From positions 1-64,000 of IMG/VR virus record IMGVR_UViG_3300024352_000020: a stretch of DNA of 64,000 nt. One strand, written 5' to 3'. Origin of the DNA: a virus. Both the position numbers and the translations under genes were made by a program. Position 1 is the stretch's first letter, and the number at the start of each line of letters is the position of its first letter. Below the pieces are notes generated by a model. It had not been told where the DNA came from. It made no database searches and worked only from the letters and a program-made list of their open reading frames with translations. Shown piece after piece: positions 21,137 to 28,221 of this stretch.

Positions 21137-21504
21137 GACGATCCTCCTTTAGAAAAATTTCGAGTGTAACCATCCCAAGAAACAGAGTATTGGTCTATCT
21201 CAGCTTCCATAGCCCTAAGCTGATTATTTCCGTTATTTAATATTTCTGCTCTACACAATTCCCAAACATTTTTCCAGAACTTTTTATCAGCAATTAAATC
21301 TTCTTCATCGTCTGGGAAAATCTCCCAAAGTTCACTGAAATGTTTTTCTACAGCAGAAAGAGCACCTATAAACGATGTTCGCATTTTTGTTTTAGAGACT
21401 TTTTTTAATTTATCCTTAGACAAAAAATAATGTTTTTGAGTTAACTTTTTTTCGTCTTCCTTATTGATCTTAGACGCTTTTTCAAAATTATCGTAAACTC
21501 CCAT
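21133..21504 (-). CDS. conserved small tail-region protein, 123 aa
   Basis: The start ATG 21504 has GAGAGGA upstream. The protein is lysine-rich at the N-terminus, then has SFIGALSAVEKHFSELWEIF and a C-terminal KNVWELCRAEILNNGNNQLR helix. I recognise it only as the kind of conserved small protein found in the chaperone region of large phage genomes. Its stop overlaps the 271-aa gene start by four bases, and the strong ribosome-binding site for that gene lies inside its last codons. A role in tail assembly with its two neighbours is inferred from position alone. Confidence 0.6.
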   Translation of the reverse strand: MGVYDNFEKASKINKEDEKKLTQKHYFLSKDKLKKVSKTKMRTSFIGALSAVEKHFSELWEIFPDDEEDLIADKKFWKNVWELCRAEILNNGNNQLRAMEAEIDQYSVSWDGYTRNFSKGGSS

Positions 21505-21513
21505 GTTTTCCTC

Positions 21514-22539
21514 TCACATTGAGTTTTTCTTTAATTGAACATCACGCCTAACATCGGCAAATTCAAGATCTGTAACTTCTCCCTTTTCCAAAATCGTCTT
21601 TTGCCTAGATCTTTTAATTGCCATAACTTCAGGAGTATTCATAGATTCTATCCGCTCTCTTTCTTTTTGTGAATGAGCAACTATGAAAATTTCTGAAGAA
21701 TTTTTAACTTTGTCACTTAATGAACTATCTACTGAATTTTGACCCTTCTTTAAATCTCTTTCTTTCTTTTGAGATATCATCCATCCATCTAAAGCATCAT
21801 CATCTTGAACTAAATCATCTGGTGGAACTTCTGGATGTTCAGCTATATTATCGTACAATTGACTCCAAGTTATTAAGGATCTCCGTTCGTCATCTAGATC
21901 AATGATAGGTATTCCAAAAATGGAACTTTCAGATTTTTTAACATTCCAATAACTTTTCCAAACAGAACTTTTAGCTAGTTGTCTTAGTTTTTCATCACCC
22001 AATTTACTTTGATTATAAAAAACAACCGCCTCATCTAATAAATCACTTCTGTTTTTCCAAAAAGAAGACTTGGTAAAAACCCTATCTCCATATTGATGAT
22101 ATAAACTACTGCCAACTAAATATTTAGTTTTTAAAGTAGATGCATAACCAGTAGCACTTATATGTATGTACGAATATTTTTCTGAAAATAAATTAACACG
22201 ATCTATTTTTGCAACAAGAAGCACTTTCCTAATGACAGCACTTTCTTTGTCTTTATAAAAATTTTTATATAAATTAACTTTTAGTTCTTCTATTTCCTTA
22301 TTTAGTTTTTCAAGAAGTTCTTCTTTTTCATCATTCCAAATACCATGTTCTATTAACATATCATTAATTTCATGATCTGTATAAAGACCTTCTACACTAG
22401 CATCAACTAATGCTTCTTGATATATCTCTTCTGCTATATATCTATCGTGTCTTTCTGGATGTTTAATTAAATAAATTTTATCTTTGTAATTAAATCTTAT
22501 AAATCCAGCTATAATCCTAGCTATTAATAGTTCGTCCAA
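21514..22539 (-). CDS. tail chaperone-region protein, 341 aa, paralogue of the 271-aa gene
   Basis: The start is TTG 22539, supported by a perfect AGGAGG four bases upstream (22544-22549); no nearby ATG has such a site. Residues 30-110 contain ERHDRYIAEEIYQEALVDAS, then EHGIWNDEKEELLEKLNKEI and a helical stretch, matching the arrangement in the 271-aa gene (EQKLWDDNKQKQLRDLQEKI). The remainder is a mostly helical domain with SSFWKNRSDLLDEAVVFY and a polar C-terminus rich in charged residues. It is the first gene after the tail-tube terminator, so expression must come from read-through or a local promoter. Tail assembly function is inferred from position. Confidence 0.55.
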   Translation of the reverse strand: MDELLIARIIAGFIRFNYKDKIYLIKHPERHDRYIAEEIYQEALVDASVEGLYTDHEINDMLIEHGIWNDEKEELLEKLNKEIEELKVNLYKNFYKDKESAVIRKVLLVAKIDRVNLFSEKYSYIHISATGYASTLKTKYLVGSSLYHQYGDRVFTKSSFWKNRSDLLDEAVVFYNQSKLGDEKLRQLAKSSVWKSYWNVKKSESSIFGIPIIDLDDERRSLITWSQLYDNIAEHPEVPPDDLVQDDDALDGWMISQKKERDLKKGQNSVDSSLSDKVKNSSEIFIVAHSQKERERIESMNTPEVMAIKRSRQKTILEKGEVTDLEFADVRRDVQLKKNSM

Positions 22540-22552
22540 AAGTCCTCCTAAA

Positions 22553-22586
22553 ATAAAAAAACCAAGAGGATTTTAACCCCCTTGGT
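22553..22586 (-). terminator. rho-independent terminator after the tail tube gene
   Basis: On the minus strand ACCAAGGGGG (22586-22577) pairs over ten positions, two of them G-U, with TCCTCTTGGT (22570-22561) around a TTAAAA loop. It is followed by a run of seven T. It sits 27 bases after the tube stop and would cap a tube-dominated transcript. Confidence 0.88.
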
Positions 22587-22612
22587 TTTATTATAATCAG
22601 TTTTCCAAATTA

Positions 22613-23668
22613 TTACATAGGATCTGATGGATGTGTTACAGTAAAATCATTGAAGGTACGATAGCTATAAGTAACAGTTCCGTTACCGCCATCAGCACCA
22701 CCGCCAGCATTGTTTACTGAAGTCAACTTACAGCTAGTTCCAAGATCTACTGCAAGACCTTCTTCAAATACAAGCTTAATAGATTGATCAGTAATGTTAT
22801 CTTCAATTTCGTCGGCTTCTACTAAGTCACCAACTTTGTTCATAACTTCAAACTCAGCGGTAACTTCAACAGGGAACTTGACATAGCGGAAGTAAGGAGC
22901 CTTACGACCCAATTCAAGCATCTGTTCACGACCAAGATTTGCACTAACGCTAACAGATTGAACACTAGCTCTAAAGCAACCAAGAGCAGTATCAATTTCA
23001 TTAACGCCATTGCTGCTAACACCTGGAATACCACCTTTTTTGGTAGCACCACTGTTGCAAGGAAGCAAGCTAGAAGCAAAAACAATATGCTGCCTACGAT
23101 TAACACCACTGGCATTATTGTCAGTAGCTTTTTCTTCTGCACCAAGACCAGTTCCATCAGCAGTTGTTTGTGTATAACCTGTAAAATAACTTGCGTCACT
23201 AGCAGTGATTCTATGCCACTTCTTGTTATTAGCCACTAAAGTCACGCTTTCGGTAGCATTTCCTTCAGTTGCAAGCTTATAAGAAATCTGGCTTACGAAT
23301 GCACCAGAAACAATAACTTCAGAAAGTGGAGTACCACTAGCTAAACCCTGAGTGTCATTATAAAACTGCATAGCAACTTTACACTTGGCATTGGATCGAC
23401 CAACCAAAGTTGAGTCAGCACCTTCTTGAGTTGCCAAGCAATAAACTGGAGCAGTTCCATCAAGAACACGCTCAACAGTGATCTCAATATCAGGAACATT
23501 TTCAACGATTTGATAAAGAGCAAGTTGGCCAAGTTCAAAAATGTTTTCAAGATTAAAAGTGGTATTCATACCAACGCTTTGAACGCCATGTACGAATGCG
23601 TAATTGTCAGTTGCATCTGGAGAGATGCTGAGTGCTTCTACAGCATAAAACATTCTTCTATTTGCCAC
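22613..23668 (-). CDS. major tail tube protein candidate, 351 aa
   Basis: The start is GTG 23668 with AGAGGAG upstream. The N-terminal part (FELGQLALYQIVENVPDIEI, then VERVLDG, VYCLAT) is a pattern I associate with tube-type beta-sandwich proteins of large phages. The rest is beta-rich without charged coiled coil, ending in SYRTFNDFTVTHP. Position fits: it is followed by its own strong terminator, then the chaperone region and tape measure. Codon use is GC-richer than the fibres, consistent with a major virion protein. Its upstream gap holds a TGGTGTAA motif and a 14-bp perfect palindrome. No sheath gene precedes it, which argues for a non-contractile tail. Confidence 0.7.
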   Translation of the reverse strand: MANRRMFYAVEALSISPDATDNYAFVHGVQSVGMNTTFNLENIFELGQLALYQIVENVPDIEITVERVLDGTAPVYCLATQEGADSTLVGRSNAKCKVAMQFYNDTQGLASGTPLSEVIVSGAFVSQISYKLATEGNATESVTLVANNKKWHRITASDASYFTGYTQTTADGTGLGAEEKATDNNASGVNRRQHIVFASSLLPCNSGATKKGGIPGVSSNGVNEIDTALGCFRASVQSVSVSANLGREQMLELGRKAPYFRYVKFPVEVTAEFEVMNKVGDLVEADEIEDNITDQSIKLVFEEGLAVDLGTSCKLTSVNNAGGGADGGNGTVTYSYRTFNDFTVTHPSDPM

Positions 23669-23690
23669 GGTTATTCTCCTCTAAGCAGTT

Positions 23691-23704
23691 TAGGTAATTA
23701 CCTA
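23691..23704. promoter_or_regulatory. 14-bp perfect palindrome before the tail tube gene
   Basis: TAGGTAATTACCTA is its own reverse complement. It lies between the TGGTGTAA motif (23713-23720) and the tube ribosome-binding site. Symmetry of this kind suits a dimeric repressor operator; as RNA the hairpin would have almost no loop, so a DNA-level role is more plausible. Confidence 0.35.
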
Positions 23705-23712
23705 TATAAAAG

Positions 23713-23720
23713 TTACACCA
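23713..23720 (-). promoter_or_regulatory. TGGTGTAA motif upstream of tail tube
   Basis: The octamer TGGTGTAA (minus strand) is followed by CTTTTATATAGG and lies 45 bases before the tube start codon. It is one of five related motifs. A promoter or RNA signal role is inferred. Confidence 0.4.
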
Positions 23721-23731
23721 AAATTGACATT

Positions 23732-24685
23732 TTAAGGCAAATCACTTTCACAAGTTAATCTTATCTCACATCCAACTAATGGATATGGCAAAAGAACCTC
23801 TCTAGACTTAACATTTTCAAATCTAATCTGTTTCCAAGCATAATCGCCACTAACCATAGCTGGATATTGAATTCCGCTACTAGAAACAGAACCGTCATAA
23901 TTTAATGGGTATTTCTTATCATTTACCAATTTATACCTATCAACGCCCATAATTCGTTTTTGCCATTGATATGTAACTATGTCATGTATTTGATTACGAT
24001 CATAAGATGTTTCGCTCAATATAGTTATAATTACTTCTTGTTGATGTTTTCTGCTTAAATTGCCCAATTCTAATGGATAAAAGTTAACTTTTGGCATTGC
24101 CTCAATAATCATAGCTGGCAATTGCACTCTATTTTGAGACAAAACATCCCAAGTTCCAGATCCATTTTGTAAGAATTGAGGATCAGCTGCATTATAACTA
24201 TTAAAAACTAATTGATTAAACCAAGGTTGATTTCCTTTTAAAATCTTAACGCTTCTATTAGAGTACTCACACTGGACTTTACTTCCAGAAGCTACTGGTG
24301 AATTAAAGATAATTTTTCCTTCTGGATATGATATTTTGTAACCAGAAGCACCAGTTTGACTGACTGGTATAAAATTATTATTTACATAAACACCGCTTAT
24401 ATTAATTGGCTGATTTGTATAACTAATACCTGTTTCCCAAACCCAATCAGATCTAACGCCTTCCCAAACTCTTCCAGAAGCATATCTTGGATCTCTAGCC
24501 ATTCTTAATCTAGAAGGATCTGCCGAATGAGAAGCTATGCCACTAGGATTATTATTAATTCTATTATTAGAGAAAGCTCCAATATTTAACATCGCCCATT
24601 GTGCAAAAAAAGTGAGGGATGTTTCTAAATTTTCAGATGCTAATGGCTGGCCATAATGATTTACGCCATTAAATTCAGTTATCAT
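23732..24685 (-). CDS. neck/tail-completion-like structural protein, 317 aa
   Basis: The start ATG 24685 overlaps the previous stop as ATGA. The N-terminus has VNHYGQPLASENLETSLTFF and the body has DPRYASGRVWEGVRSDWVWE, followed by beta-rich segments (GYKISYPEGKIIFNSPVASG) and, near residue 215, SRKHQQEVIITILSETSYDR. I know similar unnamed proteins in the neck region of marine and freshwater phages but no proven function. Directly upstream of the tail tube gene, it is most likely a neck or tail-terminator component. Confidence 0.5.
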   Translation of the reverse strand: MITEFNGVNHYGQPLASENLETSLTFFAQWAMLNIGAFSNNRINNNPSGIASHSADPSRLRMARDPRYASGRVWEGVRSDWVWETGISYTNQPINISGVYVNNNFIPVSQTGASGYKISYPEGKIIFNSPVASGSKVQCEYSNRSVKILKGNQPWFNQLVFNSYNAADPQFLQNGSGTWDVLSQNRVQLPAMIIEAMPKVNFYPLELGNLSRKHQQEVIITILSETSYDRNQIHDIVTYQWQKRIMGVDRYKLVNDKKYPLNYDGSVSSSGIQYPAMVSGDYAWKQIRFENVKSREVLLPYPLVGCEIRLTCESDLP

Positions 24686-25383
24686 GAAAATCTACCCTCT
24701 CTATTAATAATTTCATTTATCTGAGGTATAGCCCGATCAAAAGACCTAGTTATCCAATTATCTTCTTCTGTTCCGCTAAACTCTGGGCTAATATTAAAAC
24801 CATCTACACCTTTAAAGTATCCGCCATCGTAAAATTTTGAATATTTAACTCTAGCTGCTATAGTTGTCGGTTGAACCATAAGGGCAAATCTACTTCGTGA
24901 GTTTTTCTGTATAGAGTTATAATATCTAACTTCATAATTCTGTATAAGTATGCCAGAACCTTCTAATAATAACCACCTCAACCAAGGTATTGTTCCTGCT
25001 TTAGACTCATAACTTCCCAATGGATGATCTGCTACTCCTTGTATACCTTCTCTGCGTAATAAATAAAGTGCCATTCCGCCCAAAGAATTTGCAGTAGCAT
25101 CTTTTTTAACAAAGTTAATTTTACTAGTTATATAACTGGCTATAGTAGGAATAATACTTTCTGGGTTTTCGACACCAAGATCTAATCTTAATCGCCCCCT
25201 AAGATCAGTTAAAGATTCAGCTTCTGGAGCAGTTTTAATGTAATAATCTATTATGCTAACTATAGAAGGTCTTATTCTTTTAATTAAATCACTTATATAC
25301 TTAGATGTGATTTTTCTAAGTTCTTCTTTTAATCCTTTTTCAAGTTCTTTGCCGTCTAATGATATAGACCATTTATATTCCAT
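24682..25383 (-). CDS. neck/completion-like protein, 233 aa
   Basis: The start ATG 25383 lies 5 bases beyond the preceding stop. The N-terminal 60 residues are helical and charged (LDGKELEKGLKEELRKITSK, followed by a long helix). A short Gly/Leu segment (NSLGGMALYLLRREG) follows, then WLRWLLLEGSGILIQNYEVR and a C-terminal EDNWITRSFDRAIPQINEII. Size, position and a helical-then-beta layout are compatible with the head-closure or tail-completion proteins between connector and tube. No catalytic motif or membrane span is visible. Confidence 0.5.
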   Translation of the reverse strand: MEYKWSISLDGKELEKGLKEELRKITSKYISDLIKRIRPSIVSIIDYYIKTAPEAESLTDLRGRLRLDLGVENPESIIPTIASYITSKINFVKKDATANSLGGMALYLLRREGIQGVADHPLGSYESKAGTIPWLRWLLLEGSGILIQNYEVRYYNSIQKNSRSRFALMVQPTTIAARVKYSKFYDGGYFKGVDGFNISPEFSGTEEDNWITRSFDRAIPQINEIINREGRFS

Positions 25384-25385
25384 AA

Positions 25386-25907
25386 CTAAGCACCAACTCT
25401 TGTCCAGTTAGCAACCCAGTATTTGCCTTGCACTATATTACCTTGATCTATAGGTTCGCCCAAAAGTTCATATGTATATCTAATTAAGCCTTCAATATCT
25501 AACTGAAAGACCATCTTTCTTGTTTGCAAAACATCAGGAAGATCTTTCATGTAGCCTTTTGTTTGTATACTTCCGTCTGGCAATTGAATATGTGCTGGAA
25601 GTTTTTGAAAAAAATCTTTAGGAGAGTTAGCTACTAAAACTTTTATATCCTTAGTCATTGAATTAAAATGCAAACCGCTGCCATCACACATTGGACATGT
25701 AGATCCATTTTCAAACGGTATTGGGCCACCATTAGTCCATGTATTGGAAGATTTATTTCCTATTGGGTCGAATAGACAGTTTACGCAAGGAGAAGCAATA
25801 GGTGGATATATAAGTCTACAAGTTTTTCCAAGTTGATCTATAAGATCATCTATGGCGAATTCCGCTATTTGTTTAATATCATCAGTTAATGAAAATATTT
25901 TTGCCAT
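25386..25907 (-). CDS. zinc-ribbon-like neck-region protein, 173 aa
   Basis: Two cysteine pairs, CVNC at about residues 43-46 and CPMC at about 75-78, are separated by a Gly/Asn-rich loop. The second pair continues into DGSG, which recalls half of a DnaJ-type CxxCxGxG zinc motif. The protein probably binds one zinc ion for fold stability. The N-terminus is a short helix (DDIKQIAEFAIDDLIDQLGK). The start ATG 25907 overlaps the preceding stop by one base (TAATG). The position with neck genes suggests a head-tail joining component; enzymatic function is not indicated. Confidence 0.55.
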   Translation of the reverse strand: MAKIFSLTDDIKQIAEFAIDDLIDQLGKTCRLIYPPIASPCVNCLFDPIGNKSSNTWTNGGPIPFENGSTCPMCDGSGLHFNSMTKDIKVLVANSPKDFFQKLPAHIQLPDGSIQTKGYMKDLPDVLQTRKMVFQLDIEGLIRYTYELLGEPIDQGNIVQGKYWVANWTRVGA

Positions 25908-27160
25908 TATTTTGTCCAGTATATTTTAATGGGTCTTGATCTAAATCTAGTGTCAGTAGAAGTTACACTTAAATTTGCTACAGCTATTTGATTTGGATTT
26001 ATTCCATAATTACCAGATAAACTCAAAGATAAATCTTTAAACACTGCTATGCCATCGGTTGGAGTAACGGTAGTTGTTCCATTAAGAGAAACCGTTGGAT
26101 TACCATAAATATTTTCAACTCCAGCAACACTGATTGATATTGTTCCTGTAATATTTTGATATGTCATATTGGCTTGACCATCAGCAGGAACATTAACTAT
26201 AGATCCTGTAAAATTATCTCCATTGTCATAAACATTGTCATATCCAGTTACAGCTTCTATAACTATTGGAATAGTAAATTGTTCGCCAGCTTTTTGTATT
26301 TGTGAGTTTTGTGGATAAATAACGGCATTAAGTCTGGCTGGTATACTTCTAGCTCTTGTATTTGTATAACCAAATATTCCTGTCGGAGAAGCTCTAAATG
26401 GGTGATGTGCAGCTGGAATACTATTCATTATGCTTAAATTATTAATGCTATTGTGAGAAATTAAAATATTGAATGTGGATGGATTTAAATAAGATTCCTG
26501 TGGTAATATTTTAAAATAACCAGATGATCCTAAATTATCATACTGTAATGTTAAATAATAAACTTTATCAGCAGCTGGTATTCCCCATTTGTTTGCAGAA
26601 GTAACAGCACCAAAAGATGTGTATAATGTTGGTTTAAAAGTAGCACTATTATTTGATGAGTGCCAAGAACAGCTGAAACTGGTATTGCTTAATGAAATAA
26701 CATTGTCTTCTTTATCAAAAAATTGAAAAAAGTAAGTTATAAATCCTTCGGTTGGATAATTAGCTGGCCCATTTATTTCTACTTCGTACTCTGAAGGAAT
26801 CCTTCCGTTAATAGGTCTTTCATAAGGTAAACTATTAATGGTTTTTGGTAAAACCTTAGTGACTAAATCTGTATAATTACTATGATAAAGTTTCATATAA
26901 GATGGATATATTACATTAGATAACTGGCAATTTGGGAGAATTGGAATCCACTTACTTAAATTATCACGCCAAATATAGATAATATTATTTAATGTGTTTT
27001 GCCACAACCCTCCTTGTTTATCGGCTAATGTTGGTGCTGTTGGTGCTCTAAATATTCTTTCTCTTTCAATTCTTTTCCACCCATTAAAATTACTAAAAAT
27101 AAATAGATTGTTATCTACTTCATAAACTTCATTTTCTTGTGGATTAATTGGAAAAGGCAT
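25907..27160 (-). CDS. virion protein with MPFPINP terminal module, 417 aa
   Basis: I place the start at ATG 27160, not at the TTG 84 bases upstream: a GAGG site lies 5 bases before the ATG, and the resulting N-terminus MPFPINP exactly matches the start of the next gene upstream. Residues 1-75 form the shared module (MPFPINPxE, GWKRIE, APTAPT, GGLWQNTLNNIIYIWRDN, WIPI). The rest is beta-rich with EVEINGPANYPTEGFITYFF, and the last 170 residues look like two immunoglobulin-like strands sets (TGSIVNVPADGQANMTYQNI; NPTVSLNGTTTVTPTDGIAV). It is probably a minor fibre or decoration protein attached through its terminal module. Confidence 0.55.
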   Translation of the reverse strand: MPFPINPQENEVYEVDNNLFIFSNFNGWKRIERERIFRAPTAPTLADKQGGLWQNTLNNIIYIWRDNLSKWIPILPNCQLSNVIYPSYMKLYHSNYTDLVTKVLPKTINSLPYERPINGRIPSEYEVEINGPANYPTEGFITYFFQFFDKEDNVISLSNTSFSCSWHSSNNSATFKPTLYTSFGAVTSANKWGIPAADKVYYLTLQYDNLGSSGYFKILPQESYLNPSTFNILISHNSINNLSIMNSIPAAHHPFRASPTGIFGYTNTRARSIPARLNAVIYPQNSQIQKAGEQFTIPIVIEAVTGYDNVYDNGDNFTGSIVNVPADGQANMTYQNITGTISISVAGVENIYGNPTVSLNGTTTVTPTDGIAVFKDLSLSLSGNYGINPNQIAVANLSVTSTDTRFRSRPIKIYWTK

Positions 27161-27167
27161 TTTAACC

Positions 27168-27410
27168 TCATGTACATTTAGTCGAAAAGTATGGTATCCA
27201 ATTATTGTTTTCCCAAAAATAAATAACACCACCGTCTTCGTCAAACCAAATTGCTATTCTTGAAGAATCTATATTTTGAGTTGGTCGATCTGGTTGTGCA
27301 AAAAAATTGGTAGGTTCTTCTTGTACCCAGCCAATATCTTGTTTGTATCTAAAATATTTGTTTCCAATTACATGTATATCATCATTAACTGGATTTATAG
27401 GAAAAGGCAT
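27168..27410 (-). CDS. small stand-alone terminal-module protein, 80 aa
   Basis: The whole protein is one copy of the module seen at the N-terminus of the 417-aa protein: MPFPINP, GWVQEE, AQPDRPT, AIWFDEDGGVIYFWENNNWIP. The start ATG 27410 has AGGGGAAC upstream. It appears to be a duplicate that either lost or never had a downstream domain. Such a small protein could cap or anchor a fibre. The stop TGA overlaps the region of the ribosome-binding site of the next gene, so the two are likely coupled. Confidence 0.6.
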   Translation of the reverse strand: MPFPINPVNDDIHVIGNKYFRYKQDIGWVQEEPTNFFAQPDRPTQNIDSSRIAIWFDEDGGVIYFWENNNWIPYFSTKCT

Positions 27411-27411
27411 A

Positions 27412-28221
27412 TTAGTTCCCCTTTAAATCGCTTAATATAGTTCCTGGAGGTTCATAATTTGCAAAAACATAAAAATATCTAGGTCCAGTGTTTTGATAAG
27501 ACAATTCATGATCAGCAAACCCAAAATTTTGAACTCTTGTTTCTGGTAATTGTGCAGTTTCTAAATAACTCCATTTCGGCCCTTTTTCCATTCCGTTAAA
27601 AATAGCTGCGTCAAAATTTATTGGGTTTCTTACTTCTAGGTTTCTTTTGTCAATTGAACCTGTATAACAATTATGTGCACCCAAAGGAATTCCCTCTGGT
27701 AGTTCAAACTTTAAATAGTTTACATTTGTTAAATCGGTCAAACTTTTCCATCTATCAAAAGGAAAACCATTAGTTGAAGCACTAATAAATTTTTCTAAAC
27801 TTGGATCTCCTAATGTATAATAGTACTGTTTACTTTTTGGATCTTTTCCTGCGTTACATTCATATAAAAATGATATGTATAAAAAAGGTTTTTCTTCTAA
27901 ATAATAAAATTTAAAATAAATACTTGTTTTAAATCCGACTTCCTTAACTAATTCCTCTGGACAACAACCAATAGGATGTCCTGATGAAAAATTTTGATCG
28001 TAAATCATAATATCGACATTTGATTTTCCATAATTTGAATTTTTTATATACTGTTTTGTCTGTGGAAACTCGTAGTAAAATTGATGATTAAAATCTCTTG
28101 GGTTAAAATTTAAATTTTTATTTTTTAAAAAAAGCCAAGATGGACTTTGTGATCTCCAATTGAATCTTGGATCTGTAAAGAAAAATCCAGCTGTTAAATT
28201 ATAAACTTTGTTGTTTAACAT
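27412..28221 (-). CDS. virion protein of unknown function, 269 aa
   Basis: The start ATG 28221 overlaps the stop of the 2,647-aa gene by one base. It is aromatic-rich and beta-rich without catalytic motif. Its C-terminal part (FADHELSYQNTGPRYFYVFA) resembles a segment of the 2,647-aa protein near residue 1680 (FYVHESTLTRQNSNPIFYVA): spaced Glu, Gln-Asn, Pro, then FYV and Ala. The two may derive from one domain. It has CCPEE near residue 90 and a few other cysteines. A fibre-associated role is inferred from the neighbours. Confidence 0.5.
   Translation of the reverse strand: MLNNKVYNLTAGFFFTDPRFNWRSQSPSWLFLKNKNLNFNPRDFNHQFYYEFPQTKQYIKNSNYGKSNVDIMIYDQNFSSGHPIGCCPEELVKEVGFKTSIYFKFYYLEEKPFLYISFLYECNAGKDPKSKQYYYTLGDPSLEKFISASTNGFPFDRWKSLTDLTNVNYLKFELPEGIPLGAHNCYTGSIDKRNLEVRNPINFDAAIFNGMEKGPKWSYLETAQLPETRVQNFGFADHELSYQNTGPRYFYVFANYEPPGTILSDLKGN

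Noticed and set aside
21154-21160. A AAT TTT heptamer resembling a -1 frameshift site at the end of the 123-aa gene
   Set aside because: The -1 frame meets TAA two codons later, before the 271-aa start, so no fusion product could form. The strong AAAGGAGGA site explains expression of the downstream gene.
27161-27244. Longer N-terminus of the 417-aa protein starting at TTG 27244
   Set aside because: It overlaps the end of the 80-aa gene, lacks a ribosome site and spoils the MPFPINP match that the ATG 27160 start gives.
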